From Cladorhizidae sp. MBARI D1340-BT2 (lineage: Eukaryota > Porifera > Demospongiae > Poecilosclerida > Cladorhizidae): a DNA stretch of 64,000 nt. The notes below the pieces were generated by a model that did not search any database, was not told the origin of the DNA, and saw only the letters and a list, made by a program, of their open reading frames with translations. The stretch's first letter is position 1. Every line of letters starts with the position of its first letter. This document shows positions 13,801-23,248 of the stretch, one piece after another. The position numbers and the translations under genes were made by a program. The stretch is taken from the NCBI GenBank assembly GCA_028752905.1, contig JAQNBH010000008.1, positions 1,565,351-1,629,350 on the forward strand, read 5' to 3'.

Positions 13801-15498
13801 CCCCTCTCCTCCCCTCTCCTCCCCTCTCCTCCCCTCTCCTCCCCTCTCCTCCCCTCTCCTCCCCTCCCCTCTCCTCCCCTCTCCTCCCCTCTCCTCCCCT
13901 CTCCTCCCCTCTCCTCCCCTCTCCTCTCCTCCCCTCCTCTCTCCTCCCCTCTCCTCCCCTCTCCTCTCCTCTCCTCTCCTCCCCTCTCCTCCCCTCTCCT
14001 CCCCTCTCCTCCCCTCTCCTCCCCTCTCCTCCCCTCCCCTCTCCTCCTCTCTCCTCCCCTCTCCTCTCTCCTCCCCTCTCCTCCCCTCTCCTCCCCTCTC
14101 CTCCCCTCTCCTCCTCTCTCTCCTCTCTCTCTACTGCAGTCACTGAGCATCGAGCATAACCAGGTGACCAAGATCCCTCTGGGAGTATTCTCGCAGGCTA
14201 GTGAACTCACAAGCCTCAACCTCCGTGACAACCACATCGCCACTCTCCCACTAGGTAAAGGGTCTCCTAAACAAACAGTGTTAATTGGACTCCACTTGTG
14301 GATCCCTGGTCCTGCCCATTCTTAATTAAGCATTCAAGATTGAAAGTGGAAGCATGGTTGATATGCCCCTCCCCCCTCAGATACTACACCATCAGCTTCT
14401 CAAGGATTACCTTATACCTTTTACACTTATACACTTATACACTTATACACTAGTTATACCTTATACACTGTATATATAGCTATAGTATCTCAGACTTGCA
14501 CTAGCTTAGCTGCTATAGTTATAGTGGCTCAGACTTGCACTAGCTTAGCTGCTATAGTTATAGTGGCTCAGACTTGCACTAGCTTAGCTGCTATAGTTAT
14601 AGTGGCTCAGACTTGCACTAGCTTAGCTGCTATAGTTATAGTGGCTCAGACTTGCACTAGCTTAGCTGCTATAGTTATAGTGGCTCAGACTTGCACTAGC
14701 TTAGCTGCTATAGTTATAGTGGCTCAGACTTGCACTAGCTTAGCTGCTATAGTTATAGTGGCTCAGACTTGCACTAGCTTAGCTGCTATAGTTATAGTGG
14801 CTCAGACTTGCACTAGCTTAGCTGCTATAGTTATAGTGGCTCAGACTTGCACTAGCTTAGCTGCTATAGTTATAGTGGCTCAGACTTGCACTAGCTTAGC
14901 TGCTATAGTTATAGTGGCTCAGACTTGCACTAGCTTAGCTGCTATAGTTATAGTGGCTCAGACTTGCACTAGCTTAGCTGCTATAGTTATAGTGGCTCAG
15001 ACTTGCACTAGCTTAGCTGCTATAGTTATAGTGGCTCAGACTTGCACTAGCTTAGCTGCTATAGTTATAGTGGCTCAGACTTGCACTAGCTTAGCTGCTA
15101 TAGTTATAGTGGCTCAGACTTGCACTAGCTTAGCTGCTATAGTTATAGTGGCTCAGACTTGCACTACCTTAGCTGCTATAGTTATAGTGGCTCAGACTTG
15201 CACTAGCTTAGCTGCTATAGTTATAGTGGCTCAGACTTGCACTAGCTTAGCTGCTGTAGCTGCAGCTTCTCTGAACAATTTTTTTTTACTGTCTGTGTAG
15301 CGTAAAATTATTTAGTCTTCCCCCTCCCCTCCCCTCCCCCCTCCTGGCAGACTTCGGCACGTGGTCGTCCCTTACAGAACTGGACCTGGGGACCAATCAG
15401 CTCACTTCCGTGCCGGAGGATATCCAAGAGTTGACCAGGCTGGAGGAGCTCGTGCTCTCTAACAATGCCATCAGAGTTAGTCAAGAAGAAATACATAG

Positions 15499-15565
<67 letters not shown>

Positions 15566-18500
15566 AGTAGTAGTAATAGTAATAATAGTAATAATAATAG
15601 TAATAATAATAGTAATAATAATAGTAATAATAATAACAACAACAATTATAATAATAATATTAATAATAACAACAACAACAATAGTAATAATAATAATAGT
15701 AGTAATAGTAATAATAGTAGTAGTAGTAATAATAACAACAATAATAATAGTAACAATAATAATAATAATAGTAATTATAATAATAGTAGTAGTAGTAGTA
15801 GTAGTAGTAATAGTAGTAGTAGTAGTAGTAATAAAAAATAAATGGCGATGTCATCATTTGCTGTTGCGGGTTGTCCCGAGTGCGTTCTCTGCTTGAGGAA
15901 CTTTTCTGTGTCTGCTTCTGGTCTTATTAGACCTCATCCCTTCAACAGTCTCTGCCTCGGTCCTGGCCCTAGCCCTAGCCCTAGCCCTAGCCCTAGCCCT
16001 AGCCTCGTGCTCCTTAGCCAGCACCTCATGTGCCTCCAGCTACTTCCGCCACTACAGCACTTGCTTCTGCCCCTTCCAGATGATGGCTGGCAACCTTTTA
16101 CATTTCAGCCATCAACAACCAGCTAAAGAAGATACCGGGCCTCCGGGCCTCTAGAGACTAAGCATCAGCTAAGCTTGCTATCATTCTGGAGAGCGTGCTG
16201 GGCAGATCCAGATGAGGGGTGTGGCTTAGGGAGCTCAAGCCCCCCCCTTTTTTTAAATGCTGCACACCATTCATATGGAAAGTAAGAGAACGTGCCGTGA
16301 TGATGTGCCACAAAGCGACTTAAACAGTGTGGAATAAAAGAGTACTTTTCGAGGACAAGGTAAGTAGTCAGCTATGGCTAGGTGGCTAGATTAGCTACGC
16401 TAAGCCTAAAGCCTAAAGCCATCTATAAATAGTTAGCCTAATTTTCCAGTTTCTGTACTATGTAGCTAGCTAGCTATTAGTCTGCTGCAACATCTAGCTT
16501 AGCTAGTACTGTACCAGTAAAGCTGTCTATAGGAATGCAAGTGGAAAGGGGAACGCGAACTGGCTCTGACGCTAAATACTCGAGGACAAACTTGACTTCA
16601 CACTGATCATGAATATTTTCCCAACATAAGTACTCTTTTGGTAATTTCAATTACTTTACCAGTTACTTCCTGTGAGTGCGAAAGGTCTATCAGTGTGTTA
16701 CGTTTTCTCAAGACTTCTCTTAGAAGTACGATGTCTCAGGAGCGACTAAATGCACTTGCAATTTTGCTACAATACCACAAAGCATTAGTATTACACCAGA
16801 AGAAGTGGTTGAAGAATTTGTCATGTGTCAACCTCGCAAAATATTGTATTATAAACCCTTACACTTCACTGATTGTTGCTTTGTAGCATCAAACTTCTGC
16901 TTCTCTGCACTTATTGTTACATTACCCTCTATTCAATGGAACATTTTTTTAATCATCAATGATAGTCTGATTATATCCACCCTCAATACTACATGAAATG
17001 ATTGAATGGTAATAATAATAATGTTAAAATTTACCATCTACAATACATATGTTTTAATGGTAAATATGTGTTTACATTTACCCTCTATATAGCTATATGC
17101 TATACATAACAGTTAATATACTGAATATGACGTGGTAGGCCACTGACAGTCGGTAGGTTTTACAGGGCTTTTGAGGGCACAGGACTGAGGTTAGCCACAC
17201 CTGTGGAGAAAATATATATATCACTCACAACTGAAAGAGTTATCATGAGAAAGTGTGTGGGTGGTCGTGCAAACTCTTCCTGCATGCAATAGCCTGCAAA
17301 TACTTATTTTTCAATTTAACCAGAAGTGAAGCCCCCCCCCCCCCCCCCCCCCCATACCTTCAGTCCCTCCCACCCCCCAATCTTGAGGAGGCCACATTGA
17401 TGCGGTCAAAGGGCCATGATAATCTTCCACCTGCTGGTTCAGTAGCTTGCCTCCAGAAGTGTGCAATCTATCTTGGTCTGGGGTGACCTGCCCTAACATT
17501 TGGCTCAGCCCTATTGTGCTCACACCACCAGAGGGCTTGGGGGGCTGTTGCTGCAATGGCTGAGGAGAAGAAGGAGGCCAAATACAAGTGCCTCACCAGG
17601 AACTATGTTTTTGAACCAGTTGCTATAGAAACCCTGGGTGCCATTGGCCCAAAGTCCTTGGTCTTTCCAAGGGAACTGGGCAAACTATAAAGCAGCATAT
17701 TGGGGGGGGAGAAGACATTCCAATTTCTGCTCCAACAATTATCTATGGCTGTAATGCCATCGCAGTCATGGGAACAAGGACAGCCCACTTATTGTTTGAA
17801 TATGTAATTTATTGTATAAATAAATACATAAACTAAATAACTAAATATTAATAGTAATATTAATAATAATAATAATATTAATAACAATAAGAACAGTATA
17901 ATAATAATAACAACACAACAACATAATATAATAATAACAATAACAATAATAATAATAATAATAATAACATGTTCTCCGCAGAGTCTCCCTAAGGGTATCT
18001 CTGCCCTGCGTAACTTGCGTGTGCTTGACTTGGAAGGCAATAAATTGGAGTATCTGGCCACGGAGATCAGTTACCTGCGAGACCTTCAGAAGCTAAACGT
18101 CCAGGCCAACCGCATCACCAACCTTCCCCGAGGCCTGGGGTAAGTTCATTCATCCTCTCCTTGTATGTGCGTGATGTTGATCACTTGTTGATCACTTGTT
18201 GCTGCTACAACTTTTAGGTTGCTAGTGAACTTGCAACACCTGAGTGCCGGGGAGAACAACCTCTTAGAAATCCCAGCAGAAATTGGTGAGGAATGACATG
18301 GTTGAATGGGGTGTAGAGGGCTACACAAGAGGTCGCTGCAGAGCATAGAGACAGCTCTTTCACATGAGGAGCATAGAGACAGCTCTTTCACATGGGGAGC
18401 ATAGAGACAGCTCTTTCACATGCAGAGCATAGAGACAGCTCTTTCACATGGGGAGCATAGAGACAGCTCTTTCACATGGGGAGCATAGAGACAGCTCTTT

Positions 18501-21500
18501 CTCATGAGGAGCATAGAGACAGCTCTTTCACATGCAGAGCATAGAGACAGCTCTTTCACATGGGGAGCACAGAGACAGCTCTTTCACATGGGGAGCACAG
18601 AGACAGCTCTTTCACATGGGGAGCATAGAGACAGCTCTTTCACATGCAGAGCATAGAAACAGCTCTTTCACATGGGGAGCACAGAGACAGCTCTTTCACA
18701 TGGGGAGCATAGAGACAGCTCTTTCACATGGTGAGCATAGAGACAGCTCTTTCACATGGGTAGCATAGAGACAGCTCTTTCACATGGGGAGCACAGAGAC
18801 AGCTCTTTCACATGGGGAGCACAGAGACAGCTCTTTCACATGGGGAGCATAGAGACAGCTCTTTCACATGGGGAGCATAGAGACAGCTCTTTCACATGGT
18901 GAGCATAGAGACAGCTCTTTCACATGAGGAGCATAGAGACAGCTCTTTCTCATGAGGAGCATAGAGACAGCTCTTTCACATGGGGAGCATAGAGACAGCT
19001 CTTTCACATGGGGAGCATAGAGACAGCTCTTTCACATGGGGAGCATAGAGACAGCTCTTTCACATGAGGAGCATAGAGACAGCTCTTTCACATGGGGAGC
19101 ATAGAGACAGCTCTTTCACATGAGGAGCATAGAGACAGCTCTTTCACATGGGGAGCATAGAGACAGCTCTTTCTCATGAGGAGCATAGAGACAGCTCTTT
19201 CACATGCAGAGCATAGAGACAGCTCTTTCACATGAGGAGCATAGAGACAGCTCTTTCACATGCAGAGCATAGAAACAGCTCTTTCACATGGGGAGCACAG
19301 AGACAGCTCTTTCACATGGGGAGCATAGAGACAGCTCTTTCACATGGTGAGCATAGAGACAGCTCTTTCACATGGGTAGCATAGAGACAGCTCTTTCACA
19401 TGGGGAGCACAGAGACAGCTCTTTCACATGGGGAGCATAGAGACAGCTCTTTCACATGGGGAGCATAGAGACAGCTCTTTCACATGGGGAGCATAGAGAC
19501 AGCTCTTTCACATGGTGAGCATAGAGACAGCTCTTTCACATGAGGAGCATAGAGACAGCTCTTTCTCATGAGGAGCATAGAGACAGCTCTTTCACATGGG
19601 GAGCATAGAGACAGCTCTTTCACATGGGGAGCATAGAGACAGCTCTTTCACATGGGGAGCATAGAGACAGCTCTTTCACATGAGGAGCATAGAGACAGCT
19701 CTTTCACATGGGGAGCATAGAGACAGCTCTTTCACATGAGGAGCATAGAGACAGCTCTTTCACATGGGGAGCATAGAGACAGCTCTTTCTCATGAGGAGC
19801 ATAGAGACAGCTCTTTCACATGCAGAGCATAGAGACAGCTCTTTCACATGGGGAGCACAGAGACAGCTCTTTCACATGGGGAGCATGGAGACAGCTCTTT
19901 CACATGGGGAGCATGGAGACAGCTCTTTCACAGTGACCAAGTCAACGTCGGCCATGGTGCACATTCTTCCTCTTTCCATGATACTACTTGATGAACCAAG
20001 TCTCGACATCTTGCAGCTCCAACTTGCTCTCCTGCCATGTGCTCTCCTGCCATGTGGTCTCCTGCCATGTGGTCTCCTGCCATGTGGTCTCCTGCCATGT
20101 GGTCTCCTGCCATGTGGTCTCCTGCCATGTGGTCTCTGAGCCATGTGCTCTCCTGCCATGTGGTCTCTGAGCCATGTGCTCTCCTGCCATGTGGTCTCTG
20201 AGCCATGTGCTCTCCTCTCCTGCCATGCGCTCTCCTGCCATGTGCTCTCCTGCCATGTGGTCTCTGAGCCATGTGCTCTCCTGCTATGTGGTCTCTGAGC
20301 CATGTGCTCTCCTGCCATGTGGTCTCTGAGCCATGGCTGATGGTGGCGAGTTGCTGGCTAGTGGCAGTAGCTATGGTGGGTTGCTAGTATATGTTGACCT
20401 GCAGGCCACAGGCTGTGCTTTTATATTGATGCATCTAGGGTAGGTAAAGGGTGGGCATAATAATAAGCATAGTGGGGTACGTGTGTGCAGTAGGTAAAGG
20501 ATAGTCATGACAACAAGACAAGCATAGTGAAGTGCCTTAATGTGTACAATCGGTAAAGGGTAAAACAAACGGGTATACTGTGTGCAGTAGGTAAAGTATG
20601 ACGTAATAAAGAGCATAATGATGTGTAGATATTTCACCAGTGTGGTAAGGAGCGCCTATACGAGCAGTGATGTACACAGACAAGCATAGAGCGGGTCATT
20701 AGGTAAAGAGTGGGCGGGCGTAATGAAATGTGCAAACACGACAGGTACAAGCATAAGTGTGAAAATGCATTGTAGCTCTAGGGCGACCACAGTGTACTAG
20801 TGCATGGTAGGTAAAGGGTTTACATAATCACAAGCATAGAAGTGTGTAGGTAGAGATGGTGTTATCCACCACCATCCCATACAAGTATAACAATAGATGG
20901 CATCCACATTGAACCCTCCCCCCCCCCCCCAGTAGTGTTGAGCAGTTATAGATCCTGTATAGTCCAGCACTGTCCAGATTGTGGCCGGTGAAACTAGATC
21001 TTGCTCCTGTCAGCACTTGTAAGTCACTCACATAACCAACAAACTCGGACGTCGTTATCGCTGCACTAGACACATCCTCCTCCTCCTCAGCAAACTGGCT
21101 GATAAAATAGTCGGAAGGTTTTACTAATTTTTTTAATGACTGAACAGAACTGCACCTCTGCTGAGGGAGGCTTCACGGGCACCTCTGCTGAGGAGGCACT
21201 TCTGCCGAGAGAATCACTCCATCCCTTCCTTCAAGTGACCTGGCTTTGCTGTAGATGAGCACAATATGGAGATGCGTAGCTTCTGTTATTACCTCAATGG
21301 AGCCCACTTTTATAGAAAACTGACGACTCTTATAGAAAATTGCAGCTTATTGTGTTTGTGTTCTAATGATATTGTGGTTATAGAAAGTTACTAATTAAAG
21401 TGGGTGGCCAATCTCTACATGATTGTGTTCTAGAATAGTCGGGTTGAGGCAGCTAGTGCTTCATGGAGGAGTTTCAGTTGGGATGGGAGAAACATGGGCT

Positions 21501-23028
21501 CTGTAAGTGTTACTTAGGGGAGGTGCCATCCATGGCCATTGTGGTAGTTGGCTTGAATGTCAACTAATGGCAGTACAGGTAGGACTACATACCAACGAGC
21601 ATGGCAGTACAGGTAGGACTACACACCAACTAGCATGGCAGTACAGGTAGGACTGCACACCAACTAGCATGGCAGTACAGGTAGGACTACACACCAACTA
21701 GCATGACAGTACAGGTAGGACTACACACCAACTAGCATGGCAGTACAGGTAGGACTACACACCAACTAGCTTGGCAGTACAGGTAGGACTGCACACCAAC
21801 TAGCTTGGCAGTACAGGCAGGACTACACACCAATACACACCAACGAGCATGGCAGTACAGGTAGGACTGCACACCAACTAGCATGGCAGTACAGGTAGGA
21901 CTGCACACCAACTAGCTTGGCAGTACAGGTAGGACTGCACACCAACTAGCTTGGCAGTACAGGTAGGACTACACACCAACTAGCATGGCAGTACAGGTAG
22001 GACTACACACCAACTAGCATGGCAGTACAGGTAGGACTACACACCAACTAGCATGGCAGTACAGGCAGGACTACATACCAACGAGCATGGCAATACAGGT
22101 AGGACTGCACACCAACTAGCATGGCAGTACAGGTAGGACTGCACACCAACTAGCATGACAGTACAGGCAGGACTACACACCAACTAGCATGGCAGTACAG
22201 GTAGGACTACACACCTACTAGCATGGCAGTACAGGTAAGACCACATGGTTGTCTTCAACACTATAAAGATGATAATGTCCAATGTTTAACGTGGTTACAA
22301 AGGTCGAGTACGAGTTATCCTTATGTTCAACCACAACTCTTTTGTCACCTCCCCACAGGCACTCTGGAGAATCTGGAGGAGCTGTATTTGAATGACAACT
22401 TGAACTTGCAGAATCTTCCCTACGAGCTGGCCTTGTGCAAGAGGCTGGCACTGATGAGTGTTGAGGGTTGTCCTCTCAACAGACTCCCTACTAACGTGGT
22501 GGAGGGCGGGCCTTCCGCAATCATACAGGTAACCACACACCATGACCAATGGGAGGAGTCTCAAATAAGTGGGCTCTCCAGCTGGCCTATGGCTGCTGCA
22601 GAGATCCTAGCATATTACAGCAAGCATACCATTAGGCAAGCATACCATTAGGCAAGCATACCATTAGGCAAGCATACCATTAGGCAAGCATACCATTAGG
22701 CAAGCATACCATTAGGCAAGCATACCATTAGGCAAGCATACCATTAGGCAAGCATACCATTAGGCAAGCATACCATTAGGCAAGCATACCATTAGGCAAG
22801 CATACCATTAGGCAAGCATACCATTAGGCAAGCATACCATTAGGCAAGCATACCATTAAGCATGCATACCATTAAGCAGGCACAAATTTCCTATGCAGAC
22901 CTGGTGCCCCACCAGACCTGCTAGCTTGTGGGATTTGTAGTTACGTATCCTTGACTACTCTTCTTCCCCATGCCCCTCCCCTCCTGCAGCACCTGAAGTA
23001 CCAGGGTCCTTACAGGAGCATACGATGA
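1352..23028 (+). CDS. SHOC2: SHOC2 leucine-rich repeat scaffold, C-terminal 11 exons (5' end outside window)
   Basis: SHOC2 is an all-LRR protein; with MRAS and PP1C it forms the phosphatase that removes the inhibitory RAF phosphate. Exons I can place: 1352-1509, 2393-2513, 4756-4864, 4933-5026, 13503-13607, 14140-14254, 15351-15475, 17982-18139, 18218-18285, 22359-22528, 22990-23028 (TGA). All have AG/GT borders and their phases join without a break, giving about 420 codons; the human protein has 582 residues, so roughly the first 160 lie upstream. Diagnostic matches to SHOC2 rather than other LRR proteins are [57 protein letters not shown] and the ending QGPYRSIR (human QGPYRAMV). Introns range from 68 bp to about 8.5 kb and are packed with minisatellites, several reaching within 20-30 bp of a splice site. 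Identity is very secure; exact borders are inferred by eye. Confidence 0.95.
1865..2270. repeat. GT-rich degenerate tandem repeat
   Basis: Runs of GTGTGAGGGTGGTGTGTGTG, with a higher-order unit of about 68 bp at 1915-2055 (AGTCAGTGTGAGGGTGGTGT). Followed after a short unique stretch by a CAA run (2345-2390) ending at the acceptor of the SHOC2 exon 2393-2513. Confidence 0.85.
2540..4078. repeat. Minisatellite, 42-bp unit, about 37 copies
   Basis: The unit contains AGGACACATGTGAGAGATTA and alternates ACGTGTGTG/ACGAGTGTG variants; shorter units appear near 3340-3560. It begins 27 bp after the SHOC2 donor at 2514. Each unit holds the palindromic E-box CACATGTG. Confidence 0.95.
4079..4737. repeat. 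Minisatellite, 32-bp unit, about 20 copies
   Basis: The unit contains GTGTCGTTGCCTCATGTCTT and GCTGTTGTTGA. It runs to within 19 bp of the SHOC2 exon at 4756. Confidence 0.95.
5376..6480. repeat. Minisatellite, 30-bp unit, about 36 copies
   Basis: The unit contains GAGCTTCTAGAAACAGCCTT. Because 30 is divisible by 3 it makes artefactual open frames (10-residue repeats) on both strands. It is preceded by an A/T-rich stretch (5068-5160). Confidence 0.95.
6578..7485. repeat. Minisatellite, 29-bp unit, about 31 copies
   Basis: The unit contains CACATGTGGTGCATTAATCT, with GGTGCAATAA and GCTGCATTAA variants interspersed. Contains the E-box CACATGTG. The following 7486-7870 shows nothing recognisable except two copies of GTGGCCGAGTGTGTCGG. 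Confidence 0.95.
7881..8368. repeat. Minisatellite, 21-bp unit, about 23 copies
   Basis: The unit contains GTGTTACCTCACTGTGAAGC. Variants with TTATTTCACTATG recur three times. The 7-residue periodic frames across it are artefacts. Confidence 0.95.
8428..8682. repeat. Minisatellite, 44-bp unit, about 6 copies
   Basis: The unit contains GCCATCTGGCTCATGGAGGA. The interval 8690-9325 after it is unique-looking with no gene or RNA recognised. Confidence 0.92.
9328..10508. repeat. Minisatellite, 44-bp unit, about 27 copies
   Basis: The unit contains GCTAAGCTTATCTTGCTAGA and GCTAATGGTGTTCATGTGTG. A higher-order block of about 134 bp (with the ATCATG and GCATTATCC variants) recurs between 9600 and 10130. 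Confidence 0.95.
10536..10700. repeat. 83-bp direct repeat, two copies
   Basis: Copies start at 10536 and 10619 (AGTATGTCTGGTAAAGTATG). A CA dinucleotide run lies downstream at about 10816-10846. The 10850-11300 stretch shows nothing recognisable. Confidence 0.9.
11306..11910. repeat. Minisatellite, 45-bp unit, about 13 copies
   Basis: The unit contains AGGCCAGGGATAGTGGGGCC; 'TGCGGGTGAGCCCTGG' variants occur twice (about 11306 and 11667). The interval 11920-12290 shows nothing recognisable. Confidence 0.93.
12297..12690. repeat. 80-bp tandem repeat, 5 copies
   Basis: The unit contains AGGAATGCTGCATCATCAGA and GTATGTCAAGCTTGACAAAG; the second and third copies are about 70 bp and 80 bp owing to an internal deletion. 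Confidence 0.92.
12810..13165. repeat. Minisatellite, 23-27-bp unit, about 15 copies
   Basis: The unit contains CTGCAGGCATGGAGTGAGAG, with a GAGTTGAGGAGTCC variant in the last six copies. Confidence 0.93.
13440..13496. repeat. Short GATCATGTGAT repeat before a SHOC2 acceptor
   Basis: Four or five copies of an 11-14-bp motif (GATCATGTGATGATC). It ends within 10 bp of the acceptor at 13502. Confidence 0.85.
13660..14132. repeat. Pure pyrimidine tract, 10-bp period, about 470 bp
   Basis: Repeats of CCCCTCTCCT with only C and T on the plus strand over hundreds of bases. It ends 7 bp before the SHOC2 exon at 14140 and so also serves as that intron's polypyrimidine tract. Confidence 0.97.
14478..15255. 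repeat. Minisatellite, 39-bp unit, about 19 copies
   Basis: The unit contains GTGGCTCAGACTTGCACTAG and CTGCTATAGTTATA. Very homogeneous; since 39 is divisible by 3 it makes a 13-residue repeat frame of no coding significance. Confidence 0.96.
15499..15840. repeat. Compound trinucleotide run (GAT, GGT, AGT, AAT, AAC)
   Basis: About 340 bp of perfectly phased triplets starting 23 bp after the SHOC2 donor at 15476. All triplets on the plus strand are RRT or AAC type. Confidence 0.95.
15963..16006. repeat. Short CCCTAG hexamer run
   Basis: About seven copies of CCCTAG. The rest of 15841-16200 and 16870-17330 holds no recognised gene. Confidence 0.9.
16620..16865 (+). pseudogene. hAT-family transposase C-terminal dimerisation domain, relic
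   Basis: A short open frame reads [20 protein letters not shown] and then [19 protein letters not shown]. This is the hAT C-terminal dimerisation signature (LP-V-S/T-CERSFS-L--IKT-LRS-M-QERL--LALL). Continuation needs a frameshift near 16800, after which [12 protein letters not shown] matches the usual domain end. No upstream catalytic part is recognisable, so this is a decayed fragment inside a SHOC2 intron. Confidence 0.8.
17535..17790 (+). pseudogene. Retroelement C-terminal fragment (reverse-transcriptase polyprotein tail)
   Basis: The frame [18 protein letters not shown], then [20 protein letters not shown] and F-P-R-E-L-G, is followed after indels by QQLSMAV and [10 protein letters not shown]. 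This order (A-x-AE--K--KY, FVPVA-ETLG--GP, F---LG, LS-AVQRGNAASV-GT) is the tail commonly seen after reverse transcriptases in invertebrate and fish retroelement proteins. It is broken by a stop and frameshifts, and lies about 190 bp upstream of a SHOC2 exon. Family placement is from memory and approximate. Confidence 0.55.
17820..17970. repeat. AT-rich AAT/AAC simple-sequence region
   Basis: Irregular AAT, AAC and ATAT triplets ending 11 bp before the SHOC2 acceptor (17982). Confidence 0.85.
18308..19932. repeat. Minisatellite, 28-bp unit, about 58 copies, with 616-bp higher-order repeat
   Basis: The unit contains AGCATAGAGACAGCTCTTTC followed by ACATGGGG/GAGG/GCAG variants. The order of variants at 18645-19240 recurs at 19261-19856, a shift of 616 bp = 22 units. 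The array starts 22 bp after the SHOC2 donor at 18286. Confidence 0.96.
20030..20335. repeat. Minisatellite, 15-bp unit and 31-bp compound
   Basis: GGTCTCCTGCCATGT repeats, changing to a compound with GGTCTCTGAGCCATGTGCTC. Downstream, 20390-20820 has a degenerate repeat of about 50-65 bp around GTAGGTAAAGGGT and AAGCATAGTG. Confidence 0.9.
20830..21565. other. Intronic stretch without recognised gene
   Basis: Mostly unique sequence in a SHOC2 intron. The segment about 21285-21365 (ACCTCAATGGAGC, GCAGCTTATTG) resembles 37925-37990, suggesting an old dispersed repeat. Confidence 0.5.
21568..22236. repeat. Minisatellite, 34-bp unit, about 20 copies
   Basis: The unit contains GGCAGTACAGGTAGGACTAC and ACACCAACTAGC. 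Each copy carries ACAG|GTAGGA, a fair splice-donor look-alike. Lies 120 bp upstream of the SHOC2 exon at 22359. Confidence 0.95.
22618..22880. repeat. Minisatellite, 16-bp unit, about 16 copies
   Basis: Perfect GCAAGCATACCATTAG repeats, degrading in the last two copies. Confidence 0.96.
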
Positions 23029-23248
23029 GGGTCCGGTGCGGGTGCTGATGGCTAGCTCTAATGACCACACCCCTCACACGCAGACTAGCTAAATTACCGT
23101 CATGTTTTAATTTCTAGAGTGTGTATTAGACTTTGAACTGCACCCATTTGGTTTTTAATTTTCCTTTTGCAAACCATCTAACGTAATAATTTGTTATTTT
23201 CATTGTTGTACATAACATCAAGACCCTTGTTCCCGCCACTTGTTCCCA

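Noticed and set aside
15963..16006. CCCTAG run as interstitial telomere repeat
   Set aside because: Animal telomere repeat is CCCTAA; this run is short and most likely a simple repeat.
21568..22236. CAG|GTAGGA in each 34-bp unit as functional cryptic donors
   Set aside because: No evidence of use; the true SHOC2 acceptor and donor pair nearby is clear without them.
1352..23028. Identity as LRRC40 or another LRR protein
   Set aside because: The exon sequences [24 protein letters not shown] and the ending QGPYR are specific to SHOC2.
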